A stretch of 13,543 bases of DNA, taken from assembly GCA_016937725.1 (NCBI GenBank), contig JAFGVZ010000068.1, positions 1 through 13,543 on the forward strand, read 5' to 3'. The translations under genes and the position numbers were made by a program. The notes under the pieces were generated by a model that worked only from the letters and a program-made list of their open reading frames with translations, searched no databases and had not been told where the DNA came from. This DNA comes from Paracoccaceae bacterium (GTDB lineage: Bacteria > Pseudomonadota > Alphaproteobacteria > Rhodobacterales > Rhodobacteraceae). Below, piece after piece: positions 1 to 6,301 of this stretch. The first letter of the stretch is position 1, and each line of letters opens with the position of its first letter.

Positions 1-19
1 ATCCTGATCCTGATTGAAA

Positions 20-96
20 TGGTCGGGGCGATAGGATTCGAACCTACGACCTACGGTACCCAAAACCGTCGCGCTACCAGGCTGCGCTACGCCCCG
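20..96 (-). tRNA. tRNA-Pro (anticodon UGG)
   Basis: Read on the minus strand, the sequence folds as a complete cloverleaf. The 7-bp acceptor stem CGGGGCG/CGCCCCG is followed by discriminator A and an encoded CCA (20-22 on the plus strand). The D arm contains AGCCTGGTAGCGC. The anticodon stem ACGGT/ACCGT closes the loop TTTGGGT, which gives anticodon UGG followed by G37, the usual combination for tRNA-Pro. The T arm is GTAGG-TTCGAAT-CCTAT. The UGG isoacceptor can read several proline codons by wobble. The 19 bases beyond the 3' end contain a short tandem TCCTGA repeat; any terminator lies outside the window. Confidence 0.97.
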
Positions 97-129
97 ACAA
101 GATTGCTTTACTCGGCCCGCCCGCCCGTG

Positions 130-150
130 AAAAGGGCGAATTGCCCTTTT
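130..150 (-). terminator. Bidirectional-type intrinsic terminator after the DUF192 gene
   Basis: Perfect inverted repeat AAAAGGGC-GAATT-GCCCTTTT, with 8-bp arms and a 5-base loop. It begins 25 bases beyond the stop codon of the minus-strand DUF192 gene. The A and T runs at the ends of the arms give a short U-tract on either strand, so it probably ends the cold-shock/DUF192 transcript and separates it from the tRNA gene. The U-tract is only four bases long, so strength is uncertain. Confidence 0.6.
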
Positions 151-174
151 GCGGCGGAAATCGCACGGGCAGGG

Positions 175-675
175 TCAGTTTGGCGCGGCGGCGTCGCAGG
201 GCCAAGCGGCGCTGTCTTGCGCCAAGCGCGGATGGCGCAATTCGCTGCCTATCTCTATCCCGATGGCGCGGGCCAAGCCGCCGTTGATTTCCAGCACCAT
301 CAGCACATTATCACCGCCCGGAATGGGGGTTTCGTCCAGCGGGCGCGCCTCGTGGTGGATATGCGTGACCACGCCTGTCGGGTCGACGAACAGCATATCC
401 AGCGGGATGAGCGTATTGCGCATCCAGAATGACGCGCGCGTCGGCCCCTCGTAGATGAACAGCATTCCGGCAGAACGTGGCAGGCTTTCCCGAAACATCA
501 GCCCTTGGGCGCGGCTTTCCGGGGTGTCGACCACCTCGACCGAAAAACGCGCTTGCCCCCATGCCCCGCGCAGATCAACCCGGTCTGGCGCGCATTGCGC
601 TGCTGCCGCGGAGGCAAAGGCAATTACTGCCAGCGCAACGCTGACGCAACGCACCAGCATTCGGTCAATCTTCAT
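175..675 (-). CDS. Secreted DUF192 family protein
   Basis: 166 residues. An N-terminal signal peptide (hydrophobic stretch about residues 7-26, ending SAAAAQC) predicts export to the periplasm. The rest is a DUF192 domain, about residues 35-150, with the family hallmarks: VVDTPESRAQGLMFRESL (49-66), GMLFIYE (70-76), SFWMRNTLIPLDMLFVD (82-98) and the end motif VLEINGG (127-133). DUF192 is a small beta-rich domain of unknown biochemical function, common as a secreted single-domain protein. The ATG at 675 lies inside the end of the upstream cold-shock gene: the two genes share 11 bases in different frames, so translation is probably coupled. Codons and base composition match the neighbours. Family assignment is firm; the role is unknown. 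Confidence 0.93.
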   Translation of the reverse strand: MKIDRMLVRCVSVALAVIAFASAAAAQCAPDRVDLRGAWGQARFSVEVVDTPESRAQGLMFRESLPRSAGMLFIYEGPTRASFWMRNTLIPLDMLFVDPTGVVTHIHHEARPLDETPIPGGDNVLMVLEINGGLARAIGIEIGSELRHPRLAQDSAAWPCDAAAPN

Positions 676-1192
676 GCAGCGCGGCTTCCCACGGTTCGAT
701 CAGAGCGGCCATGCGCCCACGTTCGCCATCGACCACGCGAATGGCGATGGCTTCGCCCGGCAACAATTCCGCAAGGCCCGCGCGGCGCAAGGTTTCCATA
801 TGCACAAACACGTCTTCGGGCTTGCCGAAACAATTAGCAAAGCCGAAGCCCTTGACCTTGTCGAACCATTTTACCCGTGCCGCTTCCAAGGGCACGGAGC
901 GGTCCACAAGCTGGGCGCGCTCCGACTGCCCCTCGGGCTCTGTGGTATCGTCAATGGGGGGCAGCACGGCAAAGACTTCGGACACCTGAAACCCGCGCGC
1001 GGTTTTCTGCACGGCCACCGTCATGCGGGCATTGTCACAGACAGAACTCAGGCCGAAATTACGCAACGCATTGGCATGCAACAAAATATCCGGGCCATCT
1101 TCAGAGGTGGTCAAGAACCCGAACCCCTTGCTTGGGTCAAACCATTTTACGGTTCCCTGCACCTTCTGATCGGGGTCGTAGTCGGAATCCAT
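665..1192 (-). CDS. Two-domain cold-shock (CspA-type) RNA-binding protein
   Basis: 175 residues with two cold-shock domains in tandem, unlike the single-domain, roughly 70-residue CspA. Domain 1 (about 10-76) has VQGTVKWFDPSKGFGFLT (RNP1-like) and DILLHANAL (RNP2-like). Domain 2 (about 104-166) has AARVKWFDKVKGFGFANC and DVFVHMETL. The acidic linker (80-97) has no recognisable domain. Such proteins bind single-stranded nucleic acid and act as RNA chaperones in the cytoplasm. Double-domain versions of this length are typical of alphaproteobacteria. It is the first gene of a two-gene unit with the overlapping DUF192 gene. Whether it is induced by cold cannot be read from the sequence. The 91-base gap from pdxH holds no strong terminator or promoter that I can recognise. 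Confidence 0.95.
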   Translation of the reverse strand: MDSDYDPDQKVQGTVKWFDPSKGFGFLTTSEDGPDILLHANALRNFGLSSVCDNARMTVAVQKTARGFQVSEVFAVLPPIDDTTEPEGQSERAQLVDRSVPLEAARVKWFDKVKGFGFANCFGKPEDVFVHMETLRRAGLAELLPGEAIAIRVVDGERGRMAALIEPWEAALHED

Positions 1193-1283
1193 TCTCAGTC
1201 TCGCTCGTCATGCCTGCGCGTCGAGGCGCTTGTTCCATTGAATTGGCCACGCACACGGCCGAACCAAACCCTGACAAATATGC

Positions 1284-1889
1284 CTATGGTGCCAGTCGTG
1301 TGACCGACCAAGCATCTGCGGCGGCAGACTTGCGCCACTGAAAACGGTCGTGCAAGCGGAAAGCGCCATCCGCCCAGAACTCGATTTCAACGGGATCAAT
1401 TTTAATGCCACCCCAAAACGGCGGGCGCGGCGGATTGGTCCCATGCCGCGCCGTTTGACGCGCGACCTCTGCCATAAGTGCTGTCCGAGAGTCCAGCGGT
1501 TGCGATTGCGGAGACGACCAAGCGCCCAGACGGCTTTTCAGGGACCGTGACGCATAATAGGCATCTGCCTCTGGACCATCATAACGGCTGGTCAGGCCCC
1601 GCACCCGGATCTGACGACGCAAGGATTTCCAATGCAGAACGAAGGCTGCTTTGCCACTGGCTTCGATTTCCTGACCTTTGGCGCTGGTATAGTTCGTGTA
1701 AAACACGAAAGCGTCGTCCAGAATGTCCTTGAGCAAGACCATCCGAACATTCGGCAACCCATCGGCATCGACACTGGCCAGCGCAATCGCATTGGGATCA
1801 TTCGGCTCCAGCGGTTCGGCTTCTGCCAACCAGCGCCGCGCGATCTGGAAGGGCGATGCCCCCGCGAAAATGCCGTCCTGCTCGCTCAC
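1284..1889 (-). CDS. pdxH: Pyridoxamine/pyridoxine 5'-phosphate oxidase PdxH
   Basis: 201 residues. PdxH is an FMN enzyme that oxidises pyridoxine or pyridoxamine 5'-phosphate to pyridoxal 5'-phosphate, the last step of B6 synthesis and salvage in the cytoplasm. Family motifs are all present: RMVLLKD (49-55) and YTNYTSAKGQEI (64-75) for FMN phosphate, SLRRQIRVRG (89-98), SLKSRLGAWSSPQS (116-129), and the substrate-binding FRLHDR (177-182, equivalent to the Arg197/His199 region of E. coli). The C-terminal half is the PdxH dimerisation region ending in RLAP. The start codon is GTG at 1889, supported by a GAGGGA Shine-Dalgarno sequence five bases upstream. Length is slightly below E. coli PdxH (218) because the N-terminal tail is short, as is common in alphaproteobacteria. 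Divergent from fabI. Confidence 0.96.
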   Translation of the reverse strand: MSEQDGIFAGASPFQIARRWLAEAEPLEPNDPNAIALASVDADGLPNVRMVLLKDILDDAFVFYTNYTSAKGQEIEASGKAAFVLHWKSLRRQIRVRGLTSRYDGPEADAYYASRSLKSRLGAWSSPQSQPLDSRTALMAEVARQTARHGTNPPRPPFWGGIKIDPVEIEFWADGAFRLHDRFQWRKSAAADAWSVTRLAP

Positions 1890-1893
1890 AAAG

Positions 1894-1940
1894 TCCCTCG
1901 TGCCGTTGAAGCCGTGTCTAGAACCAAAGGCACGACGTGC
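1894..1940 (-). promoter_or_regulatory. pdxH leader: inverted repeat overlapping the ribosome binding site
   Basis: In the minus-strand transcript, TCGTGCC (1935-1929) can pair with GGCACGA (1904-1898). The right arm shares its last two bases with the GAGGGA Shine-Dalgarno of pdxH (1899-1894). A competing small palindrome, GCACG-T-CGTGC (1940-1930), uses the same left arm. The pairings are visible in the sequence; any regulatory role is inference. The intervening loop is 24 bases, so the long-range helix is modest. Confidence 0.3.
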
Positions 1941-2065
1941 TCCTTAGCCGCCACTTCACTCGTTATGTAACACGCTTAATATATGTTGCAAGTCAGGCCG
2001 GTGTAGGGGGCCAGCGGAGTCTTGCAGCCCAAAGGGTGATCGCATAAGGCAAACGGGCAGTCTTC

Positions 2066-2071
2066 GAGGAG
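2066..2071 (+). promoter_or_regulatory. Ribosome binding site of fabI
   Basis: GAGGAG lies seven bases before the ATG at 2079. It fixes that start over the in-frame ATG four codons later, which has no such site. Confidence 0.8.
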
Positions 2072-2078
2072 CGTAAAC

Positions 2079-2900
2079 ATGTCTGGGTTGATGACCGGGA
2101 AACGTGGCCTGATCATGGGCCTTGCCAACGACAAGTCCATCGCGTGGGGAATTGCCAAAATTCTGTCCGACCATGGCGCGGAACTGGCTTTCAGCTACCA
2201 AGGCGATGCGCTGAAAAAGCGCGTCTTGCCCTTGGCCGAAAGCCTTGGCACACCGCATCTGTTCGACTGCGACGTGACCGATATGGCGTCTGTCGATGCG
2301 CTGTTCGCGGGTCTGGAAGCACTTTGGGGCAAGATTGATTTCGTGGTCCACGCCATCGGCTTTTCCGACAAGGCGGAACTGCGCGGGCGCTATGTCGATA
2401 CCAGCCGCGATAATTTCGCCATGACGATGGATATTTCCGTCTATTCCTTCACGGCCGTGTGCCAGCGCGCCGCTAAGCTTATGCCCCATGGCGGCAGCTT
2501 GCTGACCATGACCTATTACGGCGCCGAACAGGTCATGCCGCATTACAACGTTATGGGCGTGGCGAAGGCGGCACTGGAAGCCTCGGTCAAATACATTGCC
2601 GAAGACCTTGGCAAGGACGGCATTCGCTGCAACGCCATCAGCGCGGGGCCGATCAAGACGCTTGCGGCCTCTGGCATTGGCGATTTCCGCTATATCATGA
2701 AATGGAACGAGCTGAACTCGCCCCTGCGCCGCAACGTGACGCAAGAAGAGGTCGGCAAGGCCGCGCTTTACCTGCTGTCCGACCTTGGCTCTGGCACAAC
2801 GGGCGAGAATCTGCATGTCGATGCTGGCTATCACGTGGTGGGCATGAAGGCGGTGGACGCGCCCGATATCGACGTGGTCACGGGCCGCAAAGAGAGCTAG
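2079..2900 (+). CDS. fabI: Enoyl-[acyl-carrier-protein] reductase (NADH) FabI
   Basis: 273 residues, a short-chain dehydrogenase/reductase fold enzyme. It reduces trans-2-enoyl-ACP to acyl-ACP, the last step of each elongation round of type II fatty acid synthesis, and is the target of triclosan and isoniazid-type inhibitors. The nucleotide-binding N-terminus has the FabI form KRGLIMGLANDKSIAWGIA (8-26) in place of the classic GxxxGxG. The catalytic pair sits in YYGAEQVMPHYNVMGVAK: Tyr146, Tyr156 and Lys163 fall on the E. coli numbers. HAIGF (91-95) matches the triclosan-site segment and NAISAGPIKTLAASGI (185-200) is the substrate-loop region. The long C-terminal tail (about 258-273) is typical of Rhodobacterales copies. 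It heads the plus-strand run; gpt follows after 89 bases. Confidence 0.97.
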   Translation: MSGLMTGKRGLIMGLANDKSIAWGIAKILSDHGAELAFSYQGDALKKRVLPLAESLGTPHLFDCDVTDMASVDALFAGLEALWGKIDFVVHAIGFSDKAELRGRYVDTSRDNFAMTMDISVYSFTAVCQRAAKLMPHGGSLLTMTYYGAEQVMPHYNVMGVAKAALEASVKYIAEDLGKDGIRCNAISAGPIKTLAASGIGDFRYIMKWNELNSPLRRNVTQEEVGKAALYLLSDLGSGTTGENLHVDAGYHVVGMKAVDAPDIDVVTGRKES

Positions 2901-2989
2901 GCTTGACCCACGCTGCACCACCTGTTCCATGTTTCACCCGTTTTGTCCCTGCGCCCTAACTGCCGCCCCTTGACCAAAAGGATTCTGCC

Positions 2990-3493
2990 ATGTCCGACCG
3001 TTTGCCCCATGAAAAAGGCTTTCACATCTCTTGGGACCAGATCCACCGTGACAGCCGCGCGCTGGCATGGCGGTTGGACAAACACGGCCCCGATGGTGGC
3101 GATTGGCGTGCGGTGGTGGCCATCACGCGCGGCGGGCTGGCCCCGGCCATGATCATCGCGCGCGAATTGGACATTCGCGTGGTCGATACGATCAGCGTGA
3201 AATCCTACAGCCACCAGACGCAAACAGAGGCGACGGTTCTGAAAGCCCCGCAGGCCGAGATCATGGGCGCGGATGGCGAAGGTATCCTCGTGATTGATGA
3301 TCTGGTCGATACCGGCAAAACGTTGGAACTGGTGCGCAAAATGTATCCCAAGGCGCATTTCGCAACCGTCTACGCCAAGCCACAGGGCCGCGAGATGGTC
3401 GACAGCTTCATTACAGAAGTCAGCCAAGACACATGGATTTTCTTTCCGTGGGACATGGCGCTGCAATATGTCGAACCTTACCGCGGCGCCTGA
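2990..3493 (+). CDS. gpt: Xanthine-guanine phosphoribosyltransferase
   Basis: 167 residues, type I phosphoribosyltransferase. It joins PRPP to xanthine or guanine to give XMP or GMP in purine salvage; E. coli Gpt is a membrane-associated tetramer. The PRPP-binding signature is ILVIDDLVDTGKT (99-111) with its adjacent Asp pair. The PPi loop is AITRGGLAPA (44-53), the flexible loop is SVKSYSH (69-75), and Lys130 (VYAKPQG) and Trp149 with FFPWD (149-155) match the purine-binding residues of the bacterial XGPRT family (WIxxPW). Length matches E. coli Gpt (152) plus a slightly longer N-terminus. The start is supported by AAAGGA (2977-2982), seven bases before ATG. It could share a transcript with fabI; I see no clear terminator in the 89-base gap. 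Confidence 0.94.
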   Translation: MSDRLPHEKGFHISWDQIHRDSRALAWRLDKHGPDGGDWRAVVAITRGGLAPAMIIARELDIRVVDTISVKSYSHQTQTEATVLKAPQAEIMGADGEGILVIDDLVDTGKTLELVRKMYPKAHFATVYAKPQGREMVDSFITEVSQDTWIFFPWDMALQYVEPYRGA

Positions 3494-3542
3494 GCATTAG
3501 GGCCACATGACCCAGATGTGACTCGACTCGGGTCGTATCCCA

Positions 3543-3560
3543 GACACCTTTTGTGGTGTC
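3543..3560. repeat. Short inverted repeat upstream of the MipA/OmpV gene
   Basis: GACACC-TTTTGT-GGTGTC, 6-bp arms with a 6-base loop, between gpt and the barrel gene and 20 bases before its likely ATG. It could be a weak terminator for gpt, an operator, or a 5'-UTR stem-loop. The sequence does not decide between these. Confidence 0.35.
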
Positions 3561-3580
3561 GACATTTCGAAAGAACTCCA

Positions 3581-4351
3581 ATGACCATGCTGTCCCGCCC
3601 CGCCCTTGTTCTGACCGCATTGGTCAGTGCCGCCCCTGTTGCCGCTCAGGAAAATGCACTTGCTTTTTCGCTGACCGGGGGCGCCGGGGTCGCGCCCAGT
3701 TATTTCGGATCGTCAAACCGAAGCGTATCACCCGCTATTAGCTTTGGCTTTCAAGGCCTGCGCTTTGGCGGCACGCAACTGGGCGATCCCGATGGCCCGA
3801 AAGTATTCGCCCCCGGCGCGGGTTTTCGTGGGTCCTTCCGATTTATTGGCGCGCGTGAGGGCAAGAACGAATTGGCCGGGATGAATACGGTCGATGCCGC
3901 CTTGGAACTGGGCTTGGGCGTGCAGTACACATCCGATCTGTGGCAGGTCTTTGCCGACCTGCGCTACGGTGTGGTTGGTCATAAGGGCGTGACAGGCGAG
4001 GTGGGTGCGAATGTCATCTATCGCGCGCCAAGCGGCTTGGTTCTGAACGCAGGGCCGCGCGCCGAATTCGGGTCGTCACGCTTTACCAACACCTATTTCG
4101 GGGTAACGGCTGCGGAAGCCGCGAGCCCGCTCAACACCTTGACACCGTTCAGCGCCTCCGGCGGTATCTATTCTGTCGGGGTGGAGATGGGCGCCTATCA
4201 GCCCTTGGGCGACGATTGGGGCATAACCGGCACTTTGCGCTACGACCGCTTGCGCGGCGACGCGGCGCGATCGCCCATCGTTTTGCAGGGCAGCCGCGAT
4301 CAAGTCAGCGCCCAAATTGGCCTGACCCGCCATTTCAACCTGCGTTTCTAG
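3581..4351 (+). CDS. MipA/OmpV family outer-membrane protein
   Basis: 256 residues from the ATG at 3581. An upstream in-frame ATG at 3518 would put about 21 polar residues before the signal peptide and is less likely. The N-terminus MTMLSRPALVLTALVSAAPVAAQ is a cleavable Sec signal. The mature part is an alternation of short amphipathic strands and turns (for example FSLTGGAGVAPSYFGSSNR, AALELGLGVQYTSDLWQVFADLRYG, GVEMGAYQPLGDDWGITGTLRYDRL). It ends RHFNLRF with a terminal Phe, the recognition signal of BAM-assembled outer-membrane barrels. The motif PSYFGSSNR matches the family's PxYxGSxxY region near the N-terminus. E. coli MipA scaffolds the murein hydrolase MltA and the synthase PBP1b; other members act as osmotic or antibiotic-response porins. 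The exact role here is unknown. Confidence 0.88.
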   Translation: MTMLSRPALVLTALVSAAPVAAQENALAFSLTGGAGVAPSYFGSSNRSVSPAISFGFQGLRFGGTQLGDPDGPKVFAPGAGFRGSFRFIGAREGKNELAGMNTVDAALELGLGVQYTSDLWQVFADLRYGVVGHKGVTGEVGANVIYRAPSGLVLNAGPRAEFGSSRFTNTYFGVTAAEAASPLNTLTPFSASGGIYSVGVEMGAYQPLGDDWGITGTLRYDRLRGDAARSPIVLQGSRDQVSAQIGLTRHFNLRF

Positions 4352-4362
4352 GCCCAGTTGCA

Positions 4363-4399
4363 GCGCGGGGCACGGCCAGTGCTTGCCCCTGCCCCGCGC
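4363..4399 (+). terminator. Hairpin after the MipA/OmpV gene
   Basis: Perfect 10-bp arms GCGCGGGGCA (4363-4372) and TGCCCCGCGC (4390-4399), separated by 17 bases. The loop holds a second TGCCCC copy (4384-4389) that can compete for the left arm. It starts 11 bases after the stop codon and is followed by ATTCTCT rather than a full U-tract. It probably terminates or attenuates the barrel gene's transcript and shields its 3' end, and it lies 52 bases before the next gene. Confidence 0.5.
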
Positions 4400-4450
4400 A
4401 TTCTCTAGACAGGCGAAAACATCCTTTCCTCGCTGATCGAGAGTGCGTGC

Positions 4451-6298
4451 ATGTCGTCGAACAAGAATTCCAAGGGCAAGAAACTTGGCGCTGGTCTGCT
4501 GATGGGTCTTCTGGCACTCAGCTTGCTGGGTTTCGGGGTGGAAGGGTTCGGGTCCGCACGCCAAACCGTCGGCACCGTGGGCACCCGCGATATTACCGCA
4601 GATGAGTATGCCCGCACGTTGCAAAACGACCTGCGCGCGCTTCAGGCGCAATTCGGCCAGCCGATCACGATGGAACAAGCCCGCCTGTTCGGGCTGGATC
4701 AACGCGCGCTAGAGCAGTTGATCGACCGCGCCGTGCTCGATACCGAAGCAGAACGTTTGGGCGTGTCGGTGGGCGATCCAACCGTGCAGGCCGAGATCAT
4801 TGCCATTCCCAATTTCCAAGGCTTGAACGGCACGTTCGACCGCGAAGCCTATCGCTTCGCACTCGAAAACTCCGGCCTGACCGAAGCAGAGTTCGAAACC
4901 TCGATCCGCAAGGAAATTGCCCGCTCGATCCTGCAACTGGCCGCGATCGGCGGGGCCAGCGCGCCCGCAGGGCTGGTTGACCCGCTGCTGACCTATCAGG
5001 CGCAGACGCGCGATTTCACGGTGCTGACGCTGAACGCGGCCGATCTGGAAACCCCTGTCGGCCAACCCGATGACGCAGCGCTGACCGAATATTACACCGA
5101 CAATCTAGACGCCTACACGCTGCCAGCTGGTAAGCGGCTGGATTACGCGTGGATCACACCGGAAATGCTGCTCGACACTCTGGAAGCCGACGAAGCAGAG
5201 TTGCGCGCCGCCTATGACGCACGCGCCGCGCAATATCGCCAACCCGAGCGCCGCCTAGTCGAGCGGCTGATCCTGCCCGACATGGCTGCGGCCCAAGACG
5301 CCGTCGCGCGCATCGCGGCGGGCGAGGCCACGTTCGAAGACGTGGTTGCCGAACGCGGTCTCTCGCTGGAAGACACCGACCTTGGCGACGTGACCCGCGA
5401 GGCGCTGGAGGATGCGGGCGAGGTTGTGTTCGCGCTGACAGAGCCGGGCATCGCTGGCCCGGTTGAAACCGACCTTGGCCCGGCCATCTTCCGCATGAAC
5501 GCCATTCTGGCCGCGCGCGAAACCCCGTTCGAAGAGGCCCGCGACGAATTGCGCGGCGAGGTGCTGATGGACCGCGCGCGCCGCACGCTGGGTGACAATC
5601 TGGACCTGTATGAAGACCTGCTGGCCGGCGGCGCGACCGTGACCCAATTGGCCGAGGAAACCGACATGCAGGCGGGTCAGATCGACTGGCGCCCTGACAC
5701 GCAAGACGGCATTGCCGCTTACGAAGAATTCCGCGACATGGCCGCCAGCATTCAGCCCGGCGACTTTGCCGAGATCACCATTCTGGCCGATGGCGGCCTG
5801 TTCGCGGTAGAACTGGTCGAAGAACTGCCCGAAGCGCCGCGCCCGCTAGACGATATTCGCACGCAAGTGGTGCGCGACTGGCAGAATGCGCAGATCGAAA
5901 CGCGCTTGATGGAGCAGGCCCAAGCCCTGCGAACCGAGGTTGAGGGCGGCACCGCGATAGACGCGCTTGGTCTGGACAGCCTGCGCTTTGCCGATCTGTC
6001 GCGCTCGGACCCGGTGCCGGACCTGCCCCGCGCGGTGCTGACGGAAGCGTTCGAGCTGGATGAAAACGCGCTTTCCATCGTGTCGGAAGGCACGCGGGTG
6101 CATCTTGTGCAATTACACGCGGTCGCTTCCCCCGACCCAGACTTGGACAGCACCCAGCAAATTCGTCGCGCCTTGGAAGCACAGGTGACCCAAAGCTATA
6201 CCCAAGACCTGTTTGGCTATTTCGGGGCCGCGCTGCGCGATGGTCTGCCGATCCAGATCAATCAGCAAATGATCGACGCCGTTCAGCAGAGCTTCTAA
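4451..6298 (+). CDS. PpiD-like membrane-anchored periplasmic folding protein (SurA_N/PPIC)
   Basis: 615 residues, close to E. coli PpiD (623). A short basic N-terminus (MSSNKNSKGKK) precedes one transmembrane segment (about 13-33), giving an inner-membrane anchor with a periplasmic body. Residues about 36-180 form a SurA_N-like chaperone domain (VGTRDITADEYAR, LDQRALEQLIDRAVLDTEAERLGVSV, FDREAYRFALENSGLTEAEFE). A parvulin (PPIC) domain follows at about 266-352, then a long alpha-helical C-terminal region. The two histidines that mark active parvulins are not seen: the HIL position reads ERLIL (271-275) and the FGYHII position reads LGPAIF (342-347). E. coli PpiD likewise lacks detectable isomerase activity and works as a chaperone at the Sec translocon; the same role is inferred here. 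trpE starts three bases after the stop. Confidence 0.9.
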   Translation: MSSNKNSKGKKLGAGLLMGLLALSLLGFGVEGFGSARQTVGTVGTRDITADEYARTLQNDLRALQAQFGQPITMEQARLFGLDQRALEQLIDRAVLDTEAERLGVSVGDPTVQAEIIAIPNFQGLNGTFDREAYRFALENSGLTEAEFETSIRKEIARSILQLAAIGGASAPAGLVDPLLTYQAQTRDFTVLTLNAADLETPVGQPDDAALTEYYTDNLDAYTLPAGKRLDYAWITPEMLLDTLEADEAELRAAYDARAAQYRQPERRLVERLILPDMAAAQDAVARIAAGEATFEDVVAERGLSLEDTDLGDVTREALEDAGEVVFALTEPGIAGPVETDLGPAIFRMNAILAARETPFEEARDELRGEVLMDRARRTLGDNLDLYEDLLAGGATVTQLAEETDMQAGQIDWRPDTQDGIAAYEEFRDMAASIQPGDFAEITILADGGLFAVELVEELPEAPRPLDDIRTQVVRDWQNAQIETRLMEQAQALRTEVEGGTAIDALGLDSLRFADLSRSDPVPDLPRAVLTEAFELDENALSIVSEGTRVHLVQLHAVASPDPDLDSTQQIRRALEAQVTQSYTQDLFGYFGAALRDGLPIQINQQMIDAVQQSF

Positions 6299-6301
6299 GC
6301 C

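Noticed and set aside
455..1303. 282-codon plus-strand open frame over the DUF192 and cold-shock genes
   Set aside because: Both minus-strand genes have clear domains; the plus-strand frame has none.
1956..2930. 324-codon minus-strand open frame antisense to fabI
   Set aside because: It is an antisense frame of a GC-rich gene; fabI on the plus strand has every family motif, and the antisense product is His/Arg/Gln-rich without recognisable domains.
6299..6301. A trp leader peptide or attenuator in front of trpE
   Set aside because: Only three bases separate the upstream stop from the trpE start, and no Trp-rich short frame or competing hairpins are present there.
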